Source: Frigoribacterium sp. CFBP 13712
GTDB taxonomy: Bacteria > Actinomycetota > Actinomycetes > Actinomycetales > Microbacteriaceae
Reading direction: 5' to 3'
Length of the DNA: 64,000 nt
NCBI RefSeq assembly: GCF_014842255.1
Contig: NZ_JACYVH010000001.1
Span: 461,264-525,263, forward strand
Shown: piece by piece, positions 1 through 5,912 of the stretch
Layout: every line of letters begins with the position of its first letter
Position numbering within the stretch: the first letter of the stretch is position 1
The notes under the pieces: model-generated
The model's database searches: none
The model's input: the letters and a program-made list of their open reading frames with translations, nothing else
What the model was told of the DNA's origin: nothing
Position numbers and translations under genes: made by a program

Positions 1-301
1 CGGACGACCACCTCATCAGATCGAGCAGCTCGTCCTCGTCGATGAGTCGGAGGGAGGCGACCCTGTCGGCATTGCGCTCCATCCGCAGGTCGATGAGCGG
101 GACGCCCGTCTCGTACTCGTCTCGCTCGGCGTGGACGAGCTCGTGCGCGAGGACGGACCGCTCGAGCGCGCCTCGCATCCGGGGCTTGATGAGGATGGCG
201 CCGAGCTGGGGTACGTACCTGCCGAAGTCCGCTCGAAGCGGGTACTCGATGATCGGGACCCCCAGATCCGCCGCGTGCTCCCGCGGTACGTACTGAGTCA
301 C
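1..301 (-). CDS. ImmA/IrrE-family metalloprotease (partial, runs off the left edge)
   Basis: The visible 100 residues begin VTQYVPREHAADLG and carry HELVHAE (about residues 55-61), an HExxH zinc-protease motif followed by ERDEYETG. This is the layout of phage and mobile-element ImmA/IrrE peptidases, which cleave or antagonise a partner repressor. The GTG start overlaps the repressor stop by four bases (GTGA), so the pair is translationally coupled, as in known repressor/antirepressor-protease pairs. Its C-terminus lies outside the window. That it targets the neighbouring repressor is inferred from context. Confidence 0.75.
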   Translation of the reverse strand, partial: MTQYVPREHAADLGVPIIEYPLRADFGRYVPQLGAILIKPRMRGALERSVLAHELVHAERDEYETGVPLIDLRMERNADRVASLRLIDEDELLDLMRWSS

Positions 302-771
302 GGTGTGTGGTCGTCCTCCTCGACTTCGTGGGCGTCGCTCTTGGCCGCACTCGGCAGCGACTCGATGTCATCTTGACTGGAGCCACTGACAACGGCCCAC
401 GCAGGGTGATCGACCGGGGGCGCGGAGGTCGCGGAGGCGTCCGCCGCCGAGCTGACCCTGCGGAGCATCTCGCGGGCGATCTCGAGATCGGTGAAGTCCG
501 TGATCTGCAGGGCTCGCGGAACGCTCAGCGTGCCCTCGATGTCGCCTGGCCGGAGGTAGCCGGCGGCGACGAGGGCCAGGAAGGGGCTGACCCCGTAGGC
601 CCGTGCCACTCCGATGACCTGTTCCGCCTTGGGCTGCACCTCGCCCGAGACCCATCGACTCACGGTGGCCGTCGAGACGCCCGCGACACGGGCGATCTCG
701 GATTGGTTGGGTACTCCGGCTTCGGGGCCGGCGATCGCAGTGAGGAAGGCCGACCAGGTCTGGGTGATCAC
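298..771 (-). CDS. XRE-family helix-turn-helix repressor (phage-like)
   Basis: 157 residues. Residues 23-60 form a clear XRE helix-turn-helix (SEIARVAGVSTATVSRWVSG), followed by a helical linker and an acidic low-complexity tail. The start is GTG 771. A promoter-like TTGCAC-N17-TAGCGT ends six bases before this codon and no Shine-Dalgarno sequence is present, so the mRNA is probably leaderless. It faces the small HTH gene at 917 across an operator region and is followed by an ImmA/IrrE protease, the usual composition of an immunity switch in phages and integrative elements. Its role as repressor of the lysis genes to the right is inferred. Confidence 0.75.
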   Translation of the reverse strand: MITQTWSAFLTAIAGPEAGVPNQSEIARVAGVSTATVSRWVSGEVQPKAEQVIGVARAYGVSPFLALVAAGYLRPGDIEGTLSVPRALQITDFTDLEIAREMLRRVSSAADASATSAPPVDHPAWAVVSGSSQDDIESLPSAAKSDAHEVEEDDHTP

Positions 772-916
772 GAGGAGACGCTACAGGTCTCGCTGCATAC
801 GTGCAACACATTTCCATATACGGAGCAGCAGTCCTGTGGGCATCCTGTCGCGACACGCCGCGTTCCGCCCACGGGACGCTGTTGCACACGTGGAGATGCG
901 CCGTAGTGTTCCTCGT
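772..916. promoter_or_regulatory. Divergent promoter/operator region of the immunity switch
   Basis: Two near mirror-image promoters are visible. Leftward: TTGCAC-N17-TAGCGT with the -10 at 783-778. Rightward: TTGCAC-N16-TAGTGT with the -35 at 882-887 and the -10 at 904-909. Each -10 is followed by 6-7 bases and then a start codon, so both transcripts should be leaderless. Each -35 sits inside a related element, TGTTGCAC(G/A)CGT or close to it (about 799-810 reversed, and 880-891). A third similar word, ACATGCAACACC, lies at 934-945 inside the rightward gene. These are plausible operators for the repressor at 298-771 and/or the HTH protein at 917. Confidence 0.6.
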
Positions 917-1222
917 ATGAACAAACCATCCGCACATGCAACACCGACCAGGGTCGACCGTCTGGTTCTGGACGTCGTCGCTCTGCACGAGCTGCGAAGG
1001 ACTCACCAGATCGAGTCCGACGCCGAGCTGGCCCGGATGATCGGCGTCGACCGGACGACCCTCGCCCGGGTCGCAGCAGGCGGTCCGCCGTCCAACGGCT
1101 TCATGGCCCGGACCAAGCTGCTCTTCCCCTCGGCACCGCTCGACCGGCTCTTCGTCGTCGAACGACTGCTCGCCACCCGCCATCAGGTCGGGTCGGCACC
1201 ACTCGGACTCCGCCACCGCTGA
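917..1222 (+). CDS. Small HTH DNA-binding protein (Cro/excise-like position)
   Basis: 101 residues from MNKPSAHATP. Residues about 34-56 (SDAELARMIGVDRTTLARVAAG) fit a helix-turn-helix, and the tail is basic. ATG 917 is preferred over the upstream in-frame ATG at 614 because that reading would run through the divergent repressor and promoter, and because TAGTGT lies 7 bases before ATG 917 (leaderless pattern). Its position opposite the repressor suggests a Cro-like or lysis-module regulator. The exact family is not recognised. Confidence 0.6.
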   Translation: MNKPSAHATPTRVDRLVLDVVALHELRRTHQIESDAELARMIGVDRTTLARVAAGGPPSNGFMARTKLLFPSAPLDRLFVVERLLATRHQVGSAPLGLRHR

Positions 1223-1275
1223 GTCCCGTGCACGCTCGCCACGACAACCGAGCACCTGCTTCCCCACACGGGGAG

Positions 1276-1297
1276 CGGCTCAGCGACCGCTGAGCCG
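1276..1297 (+). terminator. Hairpin between the HTH gene and the endolysin genes
   Basis: CGGCTCAGCG and CGCTGAGCCG form a perfect 10-bp stem around 2 bases, 53 bases after the HTH stop. It is followed by a purine-rich run (AAGAAAGAGAAG), not a T tract, so it may be an attenuator or mRNA-stability element, not a classical terminator. Confidence 0.4.
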
Positions 1298-1323
1298 AAG
1301 AAAGAGAAGAAACGGAGATTCAC

Positions 1324-2148
1324 ATTCCTGAATGGGGAGGCCACACGAATGGCCAGATACCCGCCTCGGCACTCGTACCCGTGCCGGCGACCCTCACCGG
1401 TTCCGGCTATCTGCGAAGCGACGCCGCCAGGCAGTACACCGCACTGAACAGTGCATTCCAGGCTCAGTTCGGGGCAGACCTCGTCATCACCGAGGGCTAC
1501 CGGAGCTACGAGCGTCAGAAGTACCTCTACGACGGCTGGCTCAACGGTCAGCCGGGCTTCAACTACGCAGCAGAACCCGGAACGTCGAATCACGGGTGGG
1601 CGACCGCCTGCGACTTCGGCGCCGGCGTAGCCAGTTACGGCACACCTCAGAAGGCCTGGATGGACGCCAACGCGCCCACCTTCGGCTGGTCACCGACCGG
1701 CAACGGCTTCCCCTCCCGGGAGCCGTGGCACTTCGACTACATCCGGGCCTACGAGCCCATCACCGCACCTCCGACAGATACGAAAGAAGAAGACATGGAC
1801 AAGCTCTACATCATCACTCAGGGAACCACGAGCCGCTGGGCTCCCGGCAGCAAGTTCCTCATCTCGAACGGACGCAGCCGGCTCGTGTCGACCGCCGATC
1901 TGGCCCTCGTCGGCCTGGCGCTCTCGGACGGCATCGAGGTCACGACATCGGAGATGGGTCGCGTGCTCGCGCTGCACAGCATCCCCGATTCGGGCAGCGT
2001 GTCGATCAACGACTTCGACCGCTACCGCAACATCAGCCTCGCGCTGAACGCGGACTCCCCCACCCCGAACATCCAGTACACCGTCTCGAGCAACCTCGAG
2101 GCCGTGAAGTCGGGTGTCGGAGCGATCCGGACCAAGGTCGGCGCCTGA
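1324..2148 (+). CDS. Phage endolysin, M15-family (LAS) peptidase domain plus C-terminal domain
   Basis: The catalytic region has the LAS signature: GYRSYERQKYLYDG, then SNHGWATACDFG (Zn ligands H and D), then EPWHFDY (catalytic E, Zn H). This predicts an L,D- or D,D-peptidase cutting peptidoglycan stem peptides. The first standard start is GTG 1381, but the frame is open back to 1294 and the upstream codons read NGQIPASALVPV, which resembles the N-terminus of many actinophage endolysins. No ATG, GTG or TTG precedes it; an ATT at 1324 sits 6 bases after ACGGAG, so an AUU start is proposed. The C-terminal ~117 residues (from MDKLYIITQG) form a separate domain with its own internal start at 1795. 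Confidence 0.8.
   Translation: MPEWGGHTNGQIPASALVPVPATLTGSGYLRSDAARQYTALNSAFQAQFGADLVITEGYRSYERQKYLYDGWLNGQPGFNYAAEPGTSNHGWATACDFGAGVASYGTPQKAWMDANAPTFGWSPTGNGFPSREPWHFDYIRAYEPITAPPTDTKEEDMDKLYIITQGTTSRWAPGSKFLISNGRSRLVSTADLALVGLALSDGIEVTTSEMGRVLALHSIPDSGSVSINDFDRYRNISLALNADSPTPNIQYTVSSNLEAVKSGVGAIRTKVGA
1783..1797 (+). promoter_or_regulatory. Internal ribosome binding site and in-frame start inside the first endolysin
   Basis: AAAGAAGAAGAC precedes ATG 1795 in the endolysin frame, exactly at the junction between the peptidase and the C-terminal domain. Initiation here would yield a free ~117-residue C-terminal protein. Internal starts making wall-binding subunits are known for several endolysins; use here is inferred. 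Confidence 0.4.
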
Positions 2149-2212
2149 CGGACGACGACGAGGGAGGCCTCCGCTTCGGCAGGGGCCTCCCCTCCCTCTC
2201 CGGGGAGGAGCC

Positions 2213-2893
2213 GTGACCCTCCACCCCGTCGGCCCCTCGAGCTACGGCTCGCTCCGGGGTGTCGTCCAGTACGTGACGGACGAGACCGTCGCAGCGCAGG
2301 TCAATTCGCTCATCGCCGAGTCCGCAGGCGTCTTCGCGGACGGCGGCATCCTGTCGGTGAACGAGGGGCTCCGCTCACGACGCGACCAGGAGATCAAGCG
2401 GGCCGCATGGGAGGCGTTCGTCGACGGCGGCCCCTGGGCCCCGCTCGCGGCGGTGCCCTACACGTCGTCGCACGACCAGGCGCAGGGCGCCGGCCTCGAC
2501 TTCGGCATCACACTGCCCGACGGGCGGAACCGGGCGCTCGAGGACGACGAGGCGGCCCACGCGTGGGTCGTCGCACGCGGACGCCTCCGAGGCATCCGCC
2601 ATACGGGAAGGGACTTCCGACCGACGCCCGAATCCTGGCATTTCACGGGCGGATATCCCGCCTCCCTCAACCCCATCGATCCCGAGGAGGTCGACATGAC
2701 ACCAGAAGAGAAGAAGCAGCTCGCCGCCGTCCTGGACGCGGTCACCACGACGAAGAGCGCGGTCGGACGCGTCGAACGCCGCCAGGTGGTGATCGTCGAC
2801 GCAGTTGTCAAGATCAAGGTCGCCGTGGGCGACGTCCGCCAGAAGGTCTTCCGGATGGCCACGACTCGGAGGCCGCCGGAGGACGGATCATGA
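2213..2893 (+). CDS. Second M15-like endolysin / D-Ala-D-Ala carboxypeptidase-like protein
   Basis: 226 residues from GTG 2213, which has GGGGAGGAG just upstream; longer readings would overlap the preceding gene. It keeps the LAS pattern with divergent spacing: NEGLRSRRDQEIKR, SSHDQAQGAGLDFGI (H and D ligands) and PESWHFTG (E and H). The C-terminal ~65 residues are charged and helical (MTPEEKKQLAAVLDAV), consistent with a coiled coil. It lies 65 bases after the first endolysin, and its stop overlaps the holin start (ATGA). Two peptidases of the same superfamily in one lysis cassette is unusual; one may act as a tail or spanin-like accessory. Confidence 0.7.
   Translation: MTLHPVGPSSYGSLRGVVQYVTDETVAAQVNSLIAESAGVFADGGILSVNEGLRSRRDQEIKRAAWEAFVDGGPWAPLAAVPYTSSHDQAQGAGLDFGITLPDGRNRALEDDEAAHAWVVARGRLRGIRHTGRDFRPTPESWHFTGGYPASLNPIDPEEVDMTPEEKKQLAAVLDAVTTTKSAVGRVERRQVVIVDAVVKIKVAVGDVRQKVFRMATTRRPPEDGS
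2684..2698 (+). promoter_or_regulatory. Internal ribosome binding site and in-frame start inside the second endolysin
   Basis: GAGGAGG at 2684-2690 lies 5 bases before ATG 2696, in frame with the gene and at the start of its C-terminal helical segment. It is the best Shine-Dalgarno match of the cassette and would direct a separate 65-residue protein. The coding sequence around it (PEEVDM) matches the junction of the first endolysin (KEEDM). Confidence 0.5.
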
Positions 2894-3237
2894 CCCCGGC
2901 CGACGAGCGGACGGCGACCGACTCCGAGGCGCAGCCGCCCTCCGTGCATGCCATCTGGTTCACGACCCAGCGCGTGCTGCGGACCATCGTCGCGGTGGGC
3001 ATACCCGTCTTCCTGAGCTTCGCCCTGGTCCTGCCGCTGGTCATCGAGGCATTGGGGCTGCCCGTGTCGTCGGCGCTCTACGGGTGGCTCGTCGGGTTCG
3101 CCGCGACCACCACAGCGGTCGCGGGAGCGATCACCCGGGTGATGGCGGTGCCGGCGGTCAACAGCTGGCTCATGCGGATCGGACTCGGATCGGTGCCTCG
3201 CCCGACCGATCGGAACACGCGACCGGCGGAGCATTGA
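2890..3237 (+). CDS. Putative phage holin
   Basis: 115 residues starting ATG in an ATGA overlap with the second endolysin. Two hydrophobic segments (about residues 36-60 and 65-92) flank a short turn, with a polar N-terminus and a basic C-terminus, as in small two-segment holins that let endolysin reach the wall. The assignment rests on topology and on position directly after the lysins. No family signature is recognised with certainty. Confidence 0.6.
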   Translation: MTPADERTATDSEAQPPSVHAIWFTTQRVLRTIVAVGIPVFLSFALVLPLVIEALGLPVSSALYGWLVGFAATTTAVAGAITRVMAVPAVNSWLMRIGLGSVPRPTDRNTRPAEH

Positions 3238-3268
3238 CGACGACGCTCGTCACGGGCTCAGACGACGG

Positions 3269-3296
3269 AAGCCCCGGTCGGTGACGACCGGGGCTT
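3269..3296. terminator. Bidirectional-looking terminator between the holin and tRNA-Thr
   Basis: AAGCCCCGGTCG and CGACCGGGGCTT form a 12-bp perfect stem with a GTGA loop. It sits 31 bases after the holin stop and just past the 3' end of the minus-strand tRNA, so it can serve both convergent units. Confidence 0.7.
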
Positions 3297-3302
3297 CTGC
3301 GG

Positions 3303-3375
3303 AGCCGCTTTGGGGAATCGAACCCCAGACCTTCTCATTACGAGTGAGACGCTCTACCGACTGAGCTAAAGCGGC
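3303..3375 (-). tRNA. tRNA-Thr (CGU anticodon)
   Basis: On the minus strand, a GCCGCTT acceptor arm pairs with AAGCGGC. The D-arm (GCTCAGTCGGTAGAGC), anticodon loop CTCGTAA (anticodon CGT, reading ACG) and T-arm (GGGGTTCGATTCCCC) are complete. Discriminator T; CCA is not encoded. Its 3' end faces the phage-derived genes, the typical side for integration at tRNA genes, but no integrase or repeated attachment core is visible in the window. Confidence 0.95.
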
Positions 3376-3436
3376 GGATACCGGCCATGGCCGACAACCA
3401 GTGCCTGTCGGCACGAATAGATACTGTACCGGATTC

Positions 3437-4135
3437 TCAGAGTTCGCGTGACACGAGGCGCCGCAGGTCGGCGAAGCTGTCGTCCATCCGGGCGCGGAGG
3501 CTGAACCGGTAGTCGCCGAGGTGCTCGACGTCGTCGTCTTCGATCCATTCGGCCCAGGCATGCCGCAGCGTGGCGATGACCACGAGCGCGACGAGGTGGG
3601 CGCGGCTCGCTACGGCCGCCGCACCGTCGACCCCGTCGGAGCCGTCGATGGTGGACGCCAGGCCGGCGTCGGCTGCGAGCCGCTGGGCGACGACCTCGGT
3701 CACCCGTTCTTCGAACACGCGGACCGACGCCATCCGCCGTGCGAACAGCTCGGGGTACGCGCGCAGCACGGCGCGGCGCCGCTGCACGAGCTCTCGGTCG
3801 CCGGTCGCCGTCGTCGCGGCGTGGTCGAGGAGGTGCACCAGACCGTCGAGGAGCGACCCGTCGTGATCGGAGACGAACGCCTCGAGCTCGGCCCCGTCGG
3901 AGAGCTGCGGCGGATCTCCGACCACGGCCTCCTCCTTGGAGGTGAAGTAGTTGAAGAACGTGCGGGGCGACACGTCGGCGCGTCGGCTGATCATGTCGAC
4001 CGTGACGGCGTCGAGGCCGTGCTCGTTGATGAGATCGAGCACCGCGACCTGGATCGCCCGCCGCGTGGCCAGGCGCTTTCGCTCGCGGAGGCCAGGGGCG
4101 GCGGTCGGGTCGCTCATCCGGCCATCTTGCCTCAC
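3437..4135 (-). CDS. TetR-family transcriptional regulator
   Basis: 232 residues if GTG 4135 is used; ATG 4117 (MSDPTAAPGL) is an alternative start. The N-terminal HTH is typical (LATRRAIQVAVLDLINEHGLDAVTVDMISRRADVSPRTFFNYF), with a divergent helical ligand domain after it. GTG 4135 overlaps the holB stop (GTGA), so it is read with tmk and holB, an unexpected companion for DNA replication genes. The ligand and target are unknown. Confidence 0.8.
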   Translation of the reverse strand: MRQDGRMSDPTAAPGLRERKRLATRRAIQVAVLDLINEHGLDAVTVDMISRRADVSPRTFFNYFTSKEEAVVGDPPQLSDGAELEAFVSDHDGSLLDGLVHLLDHAATTATGDRELVQRRRAVLRAYPELFARRMASVRVFEERVTEVVAQRLAADAGLASTIDGSDGVDGAAAVASRAHLVALVVIATLRHAWAEWIEDDDVEHLGDYRFSLRARMDDSFADLRRLVSREL

Positions 4136-5295
4136 CTGACCGCGTGTCTGCTGATGGCGACGAGCATGGCCTCGAGTGCGAGGACAGGCGACACGTTCGA
4201 CTCGATGCGACGGCGGGCGACCGCGATCGCGTCCATCACGGCGAGGGTGCTGGCCGGCGAGGAGGCGCGGGTCGCCTCGTCGAGACGCCCGCGCATGCTC
4301 TGGTTGACGGGGTCGTCACCGACGCCGAGGTGCAGGAGCAGGACGTCGCGGTAGAGCGAGAGCAGGTCGACCATGATGCGGTCGATGCCGTCGCGGAGGC
4401 TGCGCGTGGCACGGCGCTTCTGGTCGTCGTCGAGCGCCCGCAGCTGACTGCGGAGCGCCGGAGGCACCGTCCCGCCCGGCTCGACCCCGAGGGAACGCAG
4501 CGCACTGGCCCGCTCGTCGGCGTCGCGTTCGGTCGTGATGGCCTTGGCGTCGTCGCCGGCCACCGCGAGCAGCGTCGCCGCCGCCTGCACGGCGTCGGAC
4601 ACAGAGCGGATGGCGAGCGCGGTCTCGAGCGTCCGTCGGCGACGGTCGCGCGCCTCCGGGTTGGTGGCGAGTCGGTGCGCCATGCCGATGTGACTCTGAG
4701 CCTCGCGGGCCGCGACGACGGCCGTCTCGTGATCGACTCCGTCGCGACGCTCGATGAGGGCCGCGACGTCGGCCACCGAGGGGACGCGCAACCGCACGCC
4801 ACGGACCCTCGACCGGATGGTCGGGATGAGATCGGCCTCGCTGGGCACGCAGAGGATCCAGACCGTGCGAGGCGGCGGCTCCTCCAGCGCCTTCAGCAGG
4901 AGGTTCGACGTGCGCTCGGTCATGCGGTCGGCGTCCTCGATGACGACCACCCGGTAGCGCCCCACCGACGGGGAGAACTGGGAAGCCGCGACCAGGGTGC
5001 GGACCTCGTCGATGGTGATGATGATGCGCTCGGTGCTCAGCACCGCGAGGTCCGGGTGCGAGCGGGCCCCGACCTGACGGATGGTCGCCTCGGCATCCTC
5101 GTCGCTGCGGGCCAGGAGCGCCGCAGCGAACGCGTAGGCGAGATTCGACCGCCCCGAGCCGGGCGGGCCCGTGATCAGCCAGGAGTGGGTCATCGACGAG
5201 TTGCCCGGTTCGGTCGAGGCCGCCGCACGCAGCGACTCGATGGCGTCGGCCTGACCGGTCAGGCCGTCCCAGAACGACGGTGTCGACACGGTCAC
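4132..5295 (-). CDS. holB: DNA polymerase III delta-prime subunit
   Basis: 387 residues from GTG 5295 (VTVSTPSFWDGLTGQ), chosen because it overlaps the tmk stop (GTGA) and starts just before the first conserved residues. It is an AAA+ clamp-loader subunit: Walker A-like GPPGSGRSN, the sensor region KALEEPPPRTVWIL, then IRSRVRGVRL in place of the usual SRC, and a helical C-terminal collar. It works with DnaX (encoded at 31-33 kb) and delta to load the sliding clamp. tmk and holB are a common pair; the downstream tetR is not. Confidence 0.9.
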   Translation of the reverse strand: MTVSTPSFWDGLTGQADAIESLRAAASTEPGNSSMTHSWLITGPPGSGRSNLAYAFAAALLARSDEDAEATIRQVGARSHPDLAVLSTERIIITIDEVRTLVAASQFSPSVGRYRVVVIEDADRMTERTSNLLLKALEEPPPRTVWILCVPSEADLIPTIRSRVRGVRLRVPSVADVAALIERRDGVDHETAVVAAREAQSHIGMAHRLATNPEARDRRRRTLETALAIRSVSDAVQAAATLLAVAGDDAKAITTERDADERASALRSLGVEPGGTVPPALRSQLRALDDDQKRRATRSLRDGIDRIMVDLLSLYRDVLLLHLGVGDDPVNQSMRGRLDEATRASSPASTLAVMDAIAVARRRIESNVSPVLALEAMLVAISRHAVR

Positions 5296-5912
5296 TCCAG
5301 GAGGCCGGCGACTCGGTCGCGGATGAGCGACGCGATCTCCGCCTGCGGCAGAGACGCGTCGACGACCACGAACCGCTCGGGTTCGGACTCGGCCACAGCC
5401 AGGTACGCGGCACGGACGCGCGCGTGGAAGTCGGACTTCTCGGACTCGAGCCGGTCGTATTCGGTGCGGGCGCTGTCGAGCCGACGTCGCCCCTCGGCCT
5501 CGTCGAGGTCGAGCAGGACGGTGAGGTCGGGGGCCAACCCGTCGACCGCCCATTCGGACAGCGATCGGATCTCGTCTCCGCCGAGGACCCGGCCGGCACC
5601 CTGGTAGGCCACCGATGAGTCGATGTACCGGTCTTGCAAGACGACGTCGCCCCGGTCGAGGGCGGGCCGGACCAGCGTCTCGACGTGGTGCGCCCTATCG
5701 GCGGCGTACAGCAGGGCCTCGGCACGCGGGGCGATGTGACCGCGACGATGCAGGACGATCTCGCGGAGCTCGAGCCCGAGGTCGGTCCCCCCGGGCTCGC
5801 GCGTCCGCACGACGGACCTGCCGCTCTCGACGAGCCAGGCCTCGAGCAGACCGGCCTGCGTGGTCTTCCCCGATCCGTCGCCGCCCTCGAGCGTGATGAA
5901 GAGGCCCGCCAC
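5292..5912 (-). CDS. tmk: Thymidylate kinase (dTMP kinase)
   Basis: 206 residues beginning VAGLFITLEGGDGSGKTTQ, with the P-loop GGDGSGKTT at residues 10-18, the DR(Y/H) segment (QDRYIDSSVAYQG) and a LID region with Arg residues. It converts dTMP to dTDP. The GTG start overlaps the topA stop by one base (TAGTG) and its stop overlaps holB, so topA, tmk, holB and tetR form one tight minus-strand unit. Confidence 0.95.
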   Translation of the reverse strand: MAGLFITLEGGDGSGKTTQAGLLEAWLVESGRSVVRTREPGGTDLGLELREIVLHRRGHIAPRAEALLYAADRAHHVETLVRPALDRGDVVLQDRYIDSSVAYQGAGRVLGGDEIRSLSEWAVDGLAPDLTVLLDLDEAEGRRRLDSARTEYDRLESEKSDFHARVRAAYLAVAESEPERFVVVDASLPQAEIASLIRDRVAGLLE

